Made by a program: the position numbers and the translations under genes. From Bacteroidota bacterium (GTDB taxonomy: Bacteria > Bacteroidota > Bacteroidia > B-17B0 > Aurantibacillaceae), in assembly GCA_025360565.1 (NCBI GenBank), contig JANYBY010000123.1, positions 1-15,850 on the forward strand: DNA of 15,850 nt, in the 5' to 3' direction. Each line of letters opens with the position of its first letter. Positions within the stretch are counted from its first letter, which is position 1. Below the pieces are notes generated by a model that made no database searches, was not told the origin of the DNA, and saw only the letters and a list, made by a program, of their open reading frames with translations. Positions 1 to 7,209 of the stretch are shown here, in pieces.

Positions 1-626
1 ATATTAACCATTACAGAGCCTAGGTTTAAATTTCCATTCAACATTAAATAGGTGTTTTGAATTTCCTCCGCGCGTTTTAATCCCCGCGCATACATTTTAA
101 TGGCTTCTGTGGGCCTGTTATCATATTCATACAAAGTACCAATACGGTAATACGTAGAAATTTCATAATCCTTATTCTCCTGCCTTTCGTAAAAACTCAG
201 TGCCTTTAAAAATAATTGTTCGGCCTCTTTAAATTTTAATTTGTTCATTGTGATCACGCCTTTTCGCAATTCGTAATCCCCCAAACTCACATAATCTTTA
301 TTCGCTTTAAAATAGGCTTCCGATCTTTTAAAAAGTTCTTTTGCCTGATTGGTATCGTTCTGAAAAAAATTTACAAGGCCGTAAACCTCATTGTAATGGG
401 CGGTGCGCTCAAGATCATTTTTTTTGCGGGCATCGCTAATTAATGAATCCAATCGCAGTTTAGCTTCATAAGAATCTACAAAAACATAATTATAGGTTTT
501 AAATAAGAACTTTTTCCACTCCGGAAGTTTAACCTTTTTGTTTTGCGCGTTTATACAAACGCCTATGCCAAGCACAAATAATGCTATAAGATAAGTACGA
601 AACTTATTGGTAAATGTAAACGACAT
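1..626 (-). CDS. Exported TPR-repeat protein, N-terminal part (runs off left edge)
   Basis: The reverse strand is open from an ATG at 626 to the window edge, giving 208 codons with no stop. The N-terminus (MSFTFTNKFRTYLIALFVLG...) is a signal peptide: basic residues K8 and R10, then a hydrophobic stretch, with likely cleavage after INA near residue 27. The visible remainder is helical and TPR-like: alternating segments such as FKEAEQLFLKALSFYE and PTEAIKMYARGLKRAEEI have the spacing and small/aromatic pattern of tandem TPR units, at about residues 80-205. In Bacteroidota, exported TPR arrays of this sort often precede a transmembrane segment and a histidine kinase or LuxR-type output domain. 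The C-terminus is outside the window, so the output, if any, is unknown. The gene is divergent from the OmpA-family gene at 907. The TPR fold and export are fairly sure; the function is not assigned. Confidence 0.8.
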   Translation of the reverse strand, partial: MSFTFTNKFRTYLIALFVLGIGVCINAQNKKVKLPEWKKFLFKTYNYVFVDSYEAKLRLDSLISDARKKNDLERTAHYNEVYGLVNFFQNDTNQAKELFKRSEAYFKANKDYVSLGDYELRKGVITMNKLKFKEAEQLFLKALSFYERQENKDYEISTYYRIGTLYEYDNRPTEAIKMYARGLKRAEEIQNTYLMLNGNLNLGSVMVN

Positions 627-823
627 AAATTATTGCCGACAATATAATCTAAAAAATCTAAAAATAAAGTTATCATGCTTTTAATTTATTGAAAAGCTAT
701 AAAGTTTATTACGATTCAATTTATGCTCATCATTATGGCGAGGTAAAACCGGCCATCACAAGTAAGCCAGGCGACTAAAAGGAATTAAATCTTTTTAACA
801 TCAAAGCGTAAACAAACGGTTAA

Positions 824-861
824 TTTGGTTACAGTTTATGTAACCTTTAGTGTTAACTTTG
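824..861 (+). promoter_or_regulatory. Putative promoter of the OmpA-family gene with an overlapping inverted repeat
   Basis: TAACTTTG at 854-861 matches the Bacteroidota -7 element TAnnTTTG and lies 45 bases before the ATG at 907. The -33 match is poor: TTTG at 824-827 is 26 bases away, more than the usual 19-21. Between them is a perfect 6-base inverted repeat, GGTTAC (827-832) and GTAACC (840-845) with a 7-base gap, ending 8 bases before the -7 element, where a repressor or activator could sit. The rest of 627-906 shows no open frame or other structure that I can support. Confidence 0.35.
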
Positions 862-906
862 TTATACTACTTCGCTTATGCTTAGTATTACAAGTACAAT
901 TTGATT

Positions 907-2934
907 ATGCAAAAAAAAATACTCTTCTTATTTCTTATACTTTTTTCCTGTTCGGGTTTTGCTCAGGCCGATTTTGATGATTCAAAAAAAATGTGCCGCG
1001 ATGATATTGATCCAAAAGCCCTGAAACTTTATCAAAAATCGACCAACAAAAAAAAATACGAAAAAAAAGAACGCATTCAATTCTTGTTAGAGTGTTTAAA
1101 AATTGATCCCGATTTTCCGGAAGCAAATTTATTTATGGGATTAGAAATGGTAGTGCGCTGTAAGCTGGATAACCTGCCCTTTACCGCCACTATTCCGTTT
1201 TTTTTAAAGGCCATTGCCTTGTGCCCGCAAATACACAGCGAGCCTTATTACTATATTGGCTTTGAGTATTACGAAAAAATGAAGAACGACAGCGCGGTAA
1301 AATACCTTCAAAAATTTGTTGATTTTAAAGATAATGAGGACGACAGCAAATTTGCCAAAGGATACGAGGCTCAGGTTTACCAGGCAAAAGAAATGATAAA
1401 AGTTGCCAAAAAAGAAATGGGTTTAAAAAAAGGCGTTCCATTTAATCCCAAATGCGTATTGGGTGTTTCAACTGAGCGCGATGAATACCTGGCTTACATT
1501 TCCCCCGACGATCAAAAATGTTTTTTCACAAGAAGAATGCCTGTTGTAAATAAAGATAAAGTTTACTCGAGCGATAAAGAAAAAGAAGTGTTTATGCTCG
1601 CCGTAAGGGATAAGGCCGGCGTGTTTAATATCGGCGCACCCATGCCCGAACCCTTTAACCAAACAGAAGATAATCAGGGAGGTTGTTCAATTTCTATCGA
1701 CAACAAACATTTATACTTTGCCATGATGCGCGATGAGGGCGGCTTGCAACCCAATTGCGATGTTTATGTTTCTGATTTTTCGGAAGAATATTGGTCTGAA
1801 ATAAGAAAGCTTAGTCCTAATGTTAACGATGCAAAATATTGGGACAGTCAGCCCACTATTGACGCGGATGGAGTTACCCTTTATTTTGCAAGCGACAGGC
1901 CGGGCGGTTACGGCGGCATAGATCTTTATGTTACCAAACAAGATCCCATAACAAAAATTTGGGGCGCGCCGCAAAACCTAGGCCCAAAAATAAATTCAAA
2001 ACTTGATGAGAAAACACCTTTTATACATAGCGATAAACACACTTTATATTTTAGCAGCAACGGGCATTTTGGTTTTGGCGGTTACGATATTTTTTATGCC
2101 AGAAAAAATGATAAGGGCGAATGGATGGAGCCTGAAAATATTGGTTCGCCAATTAACGGCGCAACCGATGACACCGGATTTTTTGTGAGCAGCGATACAA
2201 AAACAGGATACTTTTTTAGTTTTAACGAAGGCAAAGTATTAGGCAAAGGTGTGGGCCGTTACGATCTGTATAGTTTTGATCTTTATGCCGAAGCACGCCC
2301 GCAGGAAATTACGTTTGTAAAAGGAACTGCAAAAGGTGAGGACGGTAATCCTTTAACAGGCGCACGGGTAGAATTTTATAATACAGCTACAAAAGAAAGA
2401 TCTCAGGCTAATGTGGATAGTTTAACCGGTGAATTTATGGCTGCAGTAACAATAAAAGAAAAAAATAATATTGTTATTACCGTAAAAAAAGACAGCGTTG
2501 CTTTTAACTCTTTAATTGTGGATATGAAAGGCGCGACTTTAAAATCGCCACCGCCCGAAATTAAAATTGTTGTGGCAAAAGCCGATAAAGGAAAAAGTTT
2601 TGTTATAAATAATATTTACTATAACACCAACAGCGCAAAAATTAAAGAGGAAAGCGAATTAATTTTGCGGGCCTTTGCCGATTATTTGATCGAGAATCCG
2701 AATTTAACTGTAGAGATACAAGGGCATACGGATAATGTGGGCGTGCCAAAAGATAATTTAGCTTTAAGTACTAACCGTGCTTATTCAATTAAACAATTGT
2801 TAGAAAGTTACAGGGTGCCCGGCAAACGTGTATCTGCACAGGGTTACGGCCAAGAGAAACCAATTGCCGATAATACCAGTGATGATGGCAGAGCAAAAAA
2901 CCGCCGCACCGAATTTTTAATTGTGGAACATTAG
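907..2934 (+). CDS. OmpA-family multidomain protein, PorE-like (TPR, beta-propeller, CRD, OmpA)
   Basis: This 675-residue exported protein has four regions in order. After a signal peptide (residues 1-20, LILFSCSGFAQ; C16 could be a lipidation site, though F at -2 is atypical) come TPR-like helices at about 30-170. WD40/PD40-type propeller blades follow at about 190-460, with repeated motifs such as TLYFASDRPGGYGGIDLYV and TLYFSSNGHFGFGGYDIFY. Next is a carboxypeptidase-regulatory-like beta domain at about 466-540, then an OmpA C-terminal domain at about 562-675. The peptidoglycan-binding pair is present as D609 (GHTDNVG) and R624 (LSTNRA), 15 residues apart as in the family. Order and length match Porphyromonas PorE, a type IX secretion component thought to anchor the machine to peptidoglycan, but Bacteroidota carry several paralogues of this plan, so the PorE role is an inference. 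ATG 907 is preferred over a TTG two codons upstream because it gives a cleaner signal peptide. Confidence 0.85.
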   Translation: MQKKILFLFLILFSCSGFAQADFDDSKKMCRDDIDPKALKLYQKSTNKKKYEKKERIQFLLECLKIDPDFPEANLFMGLEMVVRCKLDNLPFTATIPFFLKAIALCPQIHSEPYYYIGFEYYEKMKNDSAVKYLQKFVDFKDNEDDSKFAKGYEAQVYQAKEMIKVAKKEMGLKKGVPFNPKCVLGVSTERDEYLAYISPDDQKCFFTRRMPVVNKDKVYSSDKEKEVFMLAVRDKAGVFNIGAPMPEPFNQTEDNQGGCSISIDNKHLYFAMMRDEGGLQPNCDVYVSDFSEEYWSEIRKLSPNVNDAKYWDSQPTIDADGVTLYFASDRPGGYGGIDLYVTKQDPITKIWGAPQNLGPKINSKLDEKTPFIHSDKHTLYFSSNGHFGFGGYDIFYARKNDKGEWMEPENIGSPINGATDDTGFFVSSDTKTGYFFSFNEGKVLGKGVGRYDLYSFDLYAEARPQEITFVKGTAKGEDGNPLTGARVEFYNTATKERSQANVDSLTGEFMAAVTIKEKNNIVITVKKDSVAFNSLIVDMKGATLKSPPPEIKIVVAKADKGKSFVINNIYYNTNSAKIKEESELILRAFADYLIENPNLTVEIQGHTDNVGVPKDNLALSTNRAYSIKQLLESYRVPGKRVSAQGYGQEKPIADNTSDDGRAKNRRTEFLIVEH

Positions 2935-2964
2935 AGCTTAACACGGAGGCACAGAAAACACGGA

Positions 2965-2982
2965 TCCCACTAGCTATCGGGA
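2965..2982. repeat. Degenerate palindrome TCCC...GGGA
   Basis: TCCCACTAGCTATCGGGA is an 18-base palindrome with two mismatched pairs. It lies just after a short direct repeat of AACACGGA (2940-2947 and 2957-2964). It resembles a decayed copy of the TCCCGATAGCTATCGGGA palindrome that I recall from Bacteroidota spacers; that comparison is from memory. No gene overlaps it. Confidence 0.35.
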
Positions 2983-3025
2983 GCATAGAGTAAATGTTTC
3001 CGATCGCATCTCAACCTGTCTTAAC

Positions 3026-3063
3026 AAAAAAAGGTCCGACTTTTATAAAGCCGGACCTTTTTA
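3026..3063. terminator. Bidirectional intrinsic terminator between convergent genes
   Basis: An A-run, GGTCCG (3033-3038), a loop region with internal TTT/AAA pairing, CGGACC (3052-3057) and a T-run form a GC-rich hairpin flanked by A7 and T5. On either strand it ends in a U-tract. It can therefore stop both the OmpA-family gene (+) and the SWIB gene (-), whose stop is only 15 bases beyond it. Confidence 0.88.
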
Positions 3064-3077
3064 TAAAATTTATTTTA

Positions 3078-3482
3078 TTATGACAAATGTTTTGAAAGGT
3101 GTTTTGCCATTTCAAACATTGAAACCTGGCTGTGGCCGTTGAAGATCGGTTTCAATTTTTCATCTGCATTGATCATACGTTTGTTTTTTGAATCTTGCAA
3201 ATGATGTGCTTTAATATAAACCCAAAGTTTTTTTACAACTTGGCTGCGTGGAATTGGATTGTGTCCAACTACTTCAGCAAGTGCTGCACTTGGTGTGTAT
3301 GGTTTTAAAAGTGCCGGATTTGGTTTACGCGCTTTTTTTGGCGCTTTTGCTTTTTTAACTTTAACTGCTTTTTTAGCAGGGGCTTTTTTTGCCGCTTTTT
3401 TTACTGCCTTTTTAGCAGGGGCTTTTTTTACCGCTTTTTTAGCAGCTTTTTTAGCCGGTTTTTTTGCTGATTTTTTTGCCAT
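3078..3482 (-). CDS. Histone-H1-like tail fused to a SWIB/MDM2 domain
   Basis: This is a 134-residue basic protein. Residues 1-56 are almost entirely K, A, P and V in KKAxAKKAVKKA-type repeats, like the C-terminal tail of histone H1 and bacterial H1-like proteins, so this part should bind DNA (or RNA) without sequence specificity. Residues 57-134 (LLKPYTPSAALAEVVG, IPRSQVVKKLWVYIKAHHLQ, then MINADEKLKPIF and a C-terminal MFEMAKHLSKHL) form a complete SWIB/MDM2 domain, a fold known from eukaryotic chromatin remodellers and also found in chlamydiae and Bacteroidota. There is no signal peptide; it is a likely nucleoid protein. A strong promoter lies upstream and a shared terminator downstream, so it is monocistronic. 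The repeated GCTTTTTT units of the tail are prone to slippage, and tail length probably varies between strains (inference). Domain identity is strong; its role in bacteria is poorly known. Confidence 0.92.
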   Translation of the reverse strand: MAKKSAKKPAKKAAKKAVKKAPAKKAVKKAAKKAPAKKAVKVKKAKAPKKARKPNPALLKPYTPSAALAEVVGHNPIPRSQVVKKLWVYIKAHHLQDSKNKRMINADEKLKPIFNGHSQVSMFEMAKHLSKHLS

Positions 3483-3524
3483 GTTAGGGTTGGTTTTAAA
3501 TTAAAATTCTGTCGTTTGTTGTAA

Positions 3525-3556
3525 CAAATATAAATTAATTTCTTACCGTATGCAAA
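3525..3556 (-). promoter_or_regulatory. Promoter of the SWIB gene (TTTG-N20-TATATTTG)
   Basis: Read on the minus strand, TTTG (complement of 3553-3556) is followed after 20 bases by TATATTTG (complement of 3525-3532). This fits the Bacteroidota -33/-7 consensus TTTG / TAnnTTTG with normal spacing. It is the best promoter in the window. Transcription would begin near 3518-3521, leaving a leader of roughly 35-40 bases before the ATG at 3482. Confidence 0.75.
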
Positions 3557-3869
3557 AAAGGTAAAAATTAATGCTTTTATTATGTTACTGTTCTAAGTCC
3601 TTTTTCCTTAGGGTAAAAATGATAAAATCAGAAAAATGACACTTTTTACATCAAATTTTGGCATTCTTCATTAATTTTTTTTGATGGGTTTTTTCCCCGG
3701 ATCGGGCATATTTACCTTAATGGGTTTACACTCTGCAAATAAGACAAAATCCTTATTCATCTAAGGTTACGTGGTCATATCCATTGTTTAATTCAATCAA
3801 AACAACGGTATTAGCCAAAGTATGAATTATGTAAAAAAGAGCCCTTTTTCGGTAAATTTTTGAGGTAAT
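3557..3869. other. Non-coding gap, no supported gene
   Basis: The whole gap between the divergent SWIB and cold-shock genes is 3483-3921. Beyond the two promoters it holds no long open frame, tRNA or clear repeat. The only candidate is a 29-codon minus-strand frame at 3671-3760 (MNKDFVLFAECKPIKVNMPD...). It has an ATG and a plausible basic C-terminus but no promoter element or family that I recognise. An in-frame stop lies directly upstream, so it is not an obvious remnant of a longer gene. Confidence 0.5.
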
Positions 3870-3900
3870 ATTGGTATTAATCAAAAGAATCGTATTTTTG
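3870..3900 (+). promoter_or_regulatory. Promoter of the cold-shock gene
   Basis: TATTTTTG (3893-3900) matches the -7 consensus TAnnTTTG, with an imperfect -33 ATTG (3870-3873) 19 bases upstream. The start would fall near 3904-3907, leaving only about 15 bases of leader before the ATG at 3922. The long structured leader typical of E. coli cspA is therefore not expected from this promoter. Confidence 0.6.
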
Positions 3901-3921
3901 CTCTATATAAACAGTTAAAAT

Positions 3922-4116
3922 ATGAAAACAGGAACAGTAAAATTTTTCAATGAAGCTAAAGGTTTTGGCTTCATAAAAGTAGATGATTCATCCGATGAAA
4001 TCTTCGTACACGCAAATGATTTAAAAGAAACTATCCGTGAAAACGATAGAGTTCAATTTGAAGTTGCAGAAGGAAAAAAAGGATTGAACGCAACAAACGT
4101 AAATAAAATTAAATAG
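3922..4116 (+). CDS. Cold-shock domain protein (CspA family)
   Basis: This 64-residue single cold-shock domain is the usual family length. It should bind single-stranded RNA/DNA in the cytoplasm and melt secondary structure. The N-terminus MKTGTVKFFNEAKGFGFI carries the conserved GTVKFFN strand and RNP1 (KGFGFI, residues 13-18). RNP2 is IFVHA at 27-31. The usual tryptophan of VKWFN is phenylalanine, as is common in Bacteroidota. It is monocistronic, with its own promoter and a downstream terminator. Whether it is cold-induced or constitutive cannot be judged, but no long regulatory leader is visible. Confidence 0.95.
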   Translation: MKTGTVKFFNEAKGFGFIKVDDSSDEIFVHANDLKETIRENDRVQFEVAEGKKGLNATNVNKIK

Positions 4117-4216
4117 TATAAAGGATTGAATTAACCATACACTTTATAATTCAATTATATTGTTTTTGCATAGGAGTATCGTATTTTTTCCCTTTAATCT
4201 TTGATTTTGTTCTCTT

Positions 4217-4240
4217 AAAACCTTCTGTAAAGGCGGTTTT
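4217..4240 (+). terminator. Possible hairpin downstream of the cold-shock gene
   Basis: AAAACC (4217-4222) and GGTTTT (4235-4240) are complementary, with TT/AA pairing possible inside, and the 3' arm ends in TTTT. The hairpin is weak, 100 bases after the cold-shock stop, and may act as a first stop before the stronger hairpin at 4261. Confidence 0.35.
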
Positions 4241-4260
4241 ATGATCCAATCTAATTTAAT

Positions 4261-4291
4261 AAAAGCACAGGAGTTTATTTTCTGTGCTTTT
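4261..4291. terminator. Bidirectional intrinsic terminator
   Basis: AAAAGCACAG (4261-4270) and CTGTGCTTTT (4282-4291) form a perfect 10-base-pair stem with an 11-base loop, A-rich on one side and T-rich on the other. It lies two bases from the stop of the flavoprotein gene (-) and 144 bases after the cold-shock gene (+), and can serve both. Confidence 0.85.
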
Positions 4292-4293
4292 AT

Positions 4294-5283
4294 TTATTTA
4301 AGGCTATCAAGTCCTTGCAAATATTCCGACTTTATATTCCCGATTATTTCTTCACAGGAAAGTACACTCTCTATTAACTCCGCCGATTTGCCTGCTATCC
4401 ATAGCCGCTTATAATTATTAGGCAGAACAGATTGCTCCAGCTTTTTCATCCCTCTTAACTGTACAAGCATTTTAAACCATTTTTTTGTTCGGGGATTATT
4501 ACTCAGCATTTTCTCGAACCAGTTTTGGTGATACCCCATTTTTTTTGCTTCGGGCGTATTAATAATTGTACTCGGCGAACCCGACAATTTTTCAGTCATT
4601 ACAATATCATCCATGCCGGCTTTAATAATTGCCTCTTTATAATCCTCTGAAACAGTGCATTCTTTACTCGCAATAAAACGTGTTCCAACCGACGCGCCCT
4701 CGGCACCCAATACCATCACCGAAAGTAATCCTTGCCCTGTTGCTATGCCGCCGGCTGCTACTATTATTTTATCGGGAAAATTATTTTTTAAAGCCGGTAC
4801 TAATATTTGTAAAGGATTAGGTCCTGCATGCCCGCCCGCCCCTTGCCCCACTGCAATAAACCCATCGCAACCCGAATCGTAACACTTTTGAGCGTGTTCA
4901 ATATTTGTTACATCACAAAAAACTTTGGCACCGTATGGGTGCGCGGCTTCAATTACCTCTTTCGGATTTCCCAAAGAAGTAATGTAAAAAGGAACTTTAT
5001 TTTGTACGCAGATCTTTAAGTGATCTTTATAATAAGGATTGGTTTTTTGAACAATAAGGTTAACACCGAAATTTCCTTTGGAATTTTGTAAATGATACGC
5101 CGCCAGTTCCTTTAAAATTTTATCCAATTCCCCCTTTTCTCTATAATTAAGGGATGGAAAAACAGACATAATGCCGCCGCGCATCCCCGCTTTCATCATT
5201 TCGAGATTACTTACCAAAAACATGGGCGCCATTATTAGGGGAAACTCAATGTGTAAAGACTGTGTTAACCTTACATTGATCAT
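4294..5283 (-). CDS. NPD/nitronate-monooxygenase-type FMN oxidoreductase
   Basis: This 329-residue TIM-barrel flavoprotein belongs to the 2-nitropropane dioxygenase / nitronate monooxygenase family. The N-terminus PLIMAPMFLVSN is the first strand. GQGAGGHAG (residues 146-154) holds the candidate catalytic His152. AAGGIATGQG (176-185) and GASVGTRF (196-203) form the FMN-phosphate site. Nitronate monooxygenases oxidise alkyl nitronates. The same fold includes FabK-type enoyl-ACP reductases, and many family members are of unknown substrate. It is divergent from the acyl-CoA synthetase gene across a 134-base spacer holding a palindrome shared with the MarR promoter, which suggests a lipid-related role (inference). 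Start ATG 5283 is supported by a -7 element 22 bases upstream. There is no signal peptide, so it is cytoplasmic. The family call is firm; the substrate is unknown. Confidence 0.88.
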   Translation of the reverse strand: MINVRLTQSLHIEFPLIMAPMFLVSNLEMMKAGMRGGIMSVFPSLNYREKGELDKILKELAAYHLQNSKGNFGVNLIVQKTNPYYKDHLKICVQNKVPFYITSLGNPKEVIEAAHPYGAKVFCDVTNIEHAQKCYDSGCDGFIAVGQGAGGHAGPNPLQILVPALKNNFPDKIIVAAGGIATGQGLLSVMVLGAEGASVGTRFIASKECTVSEDYKEAIIKAGMDDIVMTEKLSGSPSTIINTPEAKKMGYHQNWFEKMLSNNPRTKKWFKMLVQLRGMKKLEQSVLPNNYKRLWIAGKSAELIESVLSCEEIIGNIKSEYLQGLDSLK

Positions 5284-5305
5284 TTAAATTAATTTGGATT
5301 TAATA

Positions 5306-5313
5306 CAAATATA
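5306..5313 (-). promoter_or_regulatory. -7 element of the flavoprotein gene
   Basis: The minus strand reads TATATTTG here, a full match to TAnnTTTG, 22 bases before the ATG at 5283. No good TTTG is found 19-21 bases further upstream; that position overlaps the palindrome at 5322-5335, as expected for an operator-controlled promoter. Confidence 0.5.
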
Positions 5314-5321
5314 CATTAAAT

Positions 5322-5335
5322 TTATGCATGCATAA
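5322..5335. promoter_or_regulatory. Palindromic operator candidate, site 1 (TTATGCATGCATAA)
   Basis: This is a perfect 14-base palindrome in the spacer between the divergent flavoprotein and acyl-CoA synthetase genes, 8 bases upstream of the flavoprotein -7 element. A close copy (TTATGCGCGCATAG) lies at 7210-7223 upstream of the MarR gene in the same position relative to its -7 element. The shared core is TTATGC-NN-GCATA. It is best explained as the binding site of the MarR-type regulator at 7245-7694. Confidence 0.6.
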
Positions 5336-5417
5336 TACTTTTAGAAAATAAAATCAAATTTGCTTTTGGTCTATAACCTTTTAAGCTGTATTACGTATAT
5401 ATAATAAAGATTGTGCC

Positions 5418-7190
5418 ATGGAGAATTTTCGATTATTTGATCTGCTTCATCAACTTAAGCAAATGCCTCAAAAAGAGGATGCGCTTGCGGCAAAAGAAAA
5501 TGGTGCATGGCATACATACAGCACAAATGAATATATTGATACTGTAAATTATCTTAGTTACGCGTTCATACATTTAGGTTTTAAGCCCGGCGATAAAATT
5601 GGTTTAATATCAAACAATCGCCCCGAATGGAATTTTGTAGATTACGCATGTTTGCAAACCGGCGTTATTAATACACCTCTTTATCCAACCATTAGCGATC
5701 ACGATCTTATTCACGTTATTGCGGAAGCGGAATTAAAATATTTTTTTGTTGCAAATGAAGAGCAATACCGTAAAGTAAAGAATTGCTCGGCCAACTCAAC
5801 CATTCAGGAAATTTTTATTTTTAATCCGCTAAAAGGTATTCGCACGTTAAAAGACCTGATCGAGATCGGAAAAAATAATGTGCAGGAAAAAAAACTGGAA
5901 GAAATAAAAGCAAAAATAAAACCGGACGACCTTGCCACCCTCATTTACACCTCGGGTACAACAGGCAATCCAAAGGGAGTCATGTTATCGCACCGAAATT
6001 TTATTAGCAACGTAATTGGCACAAAACATCTTTGTCCCTTCGAAAATAATTGGCGCGCTTTAAGTTTTTTACCCTTAAATCATGTGTACGAAAGAATGCT
6101 ATCGTATTTATACATTAGTAACGGCATGTCGGTTTACTATGCCGAAAACCTGGATACCATTGGTGCTAATTTAAAAGAAGTAAAACCGCAAATATTTGTT
6201 ACCGTTCCGCGCCTGCTCGAAAAAGTGTACGAAAAAATTGTGAGCGCAGGTGCTCAATTAACGGGCATTAAAAAAATACTTTTCTTTTGGTCGGTAAACC
6301 TTGGTTTGCGTTATGAGCAGCATGGCGCCAACGGTTGGTGGTATGAGTTTAAATTAAAAATCGCCAATAAATTAATTTTCAGCAAATGGCGCGAAGCGCT
6401 TGGCGGAAATATTATGGCCATTGTTTCGGGCGGTTCGGCCCTGCAGCCCCGATTGGCAAGAATTTTTCACGCAGCACGTATTAAAGTTTTAGAGGGATAT
6501 GGTTTAACCGAAACATCGCCGGTAATAGCCGTAAATAATTTTGCGGATGATAAAATAAAAATTGGAACAGTTGGCCCTATATTGGATAATGTGCAAGTTA
6601 AATTGGGCGAGGACGGTGAAGTATATGTAAAAGGAGCAAACGTAATGTTGGGTTATTATAAGCATCCGGAATTAACCCGAGAAACAATTGATGCAGAAGG
6701 ATGGTTTCATACAGGAGATATTGGTGTTTTTGATGATGGAAAATTTTTAAGGATCACAGACCGCAAAAAAGAAATGTTCAAAACATCAGGTGGAAAATAC
6801 ATTACCCCCCAAAGTATTGAAAATAAATTAAAGGAAAGCCGCTTCATTGAACAGGCAATGGTGATAGGTGAAAACGAAAAATTTGCATCGGCCTTTATTG
6901 TACCCGCCTTTGCATTTTTAAAACAATGGTGCGAAAAACGAAACGTACCTTTCGTTTCAAACGAAGAAATAATTAAGAATGCCCAGGTTATTGAAAGAAT
7001 AAAGCAGGAGATTGAAAGCACTAACAATGAATTGGCGCAATACGAAAAATTAAAAAAAATAGAATTATTGCCGAACGAATGGACCATTGAAAAGGGCGAA
7101 ATGACACCAAAACTTTCGTTAAAAAGAAAAGTGATCCTGGCGGCTAATAAATCAACATATGATAAGATCTATCCGCCTCATGATTTTTAA
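5418..7190 (+). CDS. fadD: Long-chain acyl-CoA synthetase (AMP-forming)
   Basis: This 590-residue ANL-superfamily ligase activates free fatty acids with ATP and CoA to acyl-CoA, the entry step to beta-oxidation or lipid synthesis. The phosphate-binding signature YTSGTTGNPKG lies at 177-187. GYGLTETSP (360-368) is the A5 motif. GWFHTGD (428-434) holds the ribose-binding Asp434. DRKKEMFKTSGGKYI (from 448) is the hinge and start of the mobile C-terminal domain. Length and the insert between A3 and A5 (LPLNHVYERMLSYLYI and following) fit the long-chain (FAA1/FadD15-like) branch rather than acetyl-CoA synthetase. There is no signal peptide, and peripheral membrane association is likely. It is divergent from the flavoprotein gene and followed after 54 bases by the MarR gene. 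A promoter is not clear: TTTG at 5365-5368 with TATTACGT 20 bases on is weak. Chain-length preference is an inference. Confidence 0.92.
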   Translation: MENFRLFDLLHQLKQMPQKEDALAAKENGAWHTYSTNEYIDTVNYLSYAFIHLGFKPGDKIGLISNNRPEWNFVDYACLQTGVINTPLYPTISDHDLIHVIAEAELKYFFVANEEQYRKVKNCSANSTIQEIFIFNPLKGIRTLKDLIEIGKNNVQEKKLEEIKAKIKPDDLATLIYTSGTTGNPKGVMLSHRNFISNVIGTKHLCPFENNWRALSFLPLNHVYERMLSYLYISNGMSVYYAENLDTIGANLKEVKPQIFVTVPRLLEKVYEKIVSAGAQLTGIKKILFFWSVNLGLRYEQHGANGWWYEFKLKIANKLIFSKWREALGGNIMAIVSGGSALQPRLARIFHAARIKVLEGYGLTETSPVIAVNNFADDKIKIGTVGPILDNVQVKLGEDGEVYVKGANVMLGYYKHPELTRETIDAEGWFHTGDIGVFDDGKFLRITDRKKEMFKTSGGKYITPQSIENKLKESRFIEQAMVIGENEKFASAFIVPAFAFLKQWCEKRNVPFVSNEEIIKNAQVIERIKQEIESTNNELAQYEKLKKIELLPNEWTIEKGEMTPKLSLKRKVILAANKSTYDKIYPPHDF

Positions 7191-7209
7191 CGTATTTTTT
7201 AATTAATCA

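Noticed and set aside
901..909. TTG at 901 as start of the OmpA-family gene
   Set aside because: It only adds two residues before ATG 907, which gives a normal signal peptide (MQKKILFLFLILFSC).
3259..3504. Plus-strand open frame opposite the SWIB gene coding an Ala/Phe-rich hydrophobic peptide
   Set aside because: It is the antisense of the Lys/Ala repeats; AAA/GCN codons read backwards give TTT/NGC. No independent support.
4655..5019. Plus-strand open frames opposite the NPD flavoprotein gene
   Set aside because: Shadow of a gene with clear family motifs; Pro/Ala-rich composition is a by-product of the complementary strand.
5365..5396. fadD promoter TTTG-N20-TATTACGT
   Set aside because: The -7 part matches only TA of TAnnTTTG; too weak to list as a feature.
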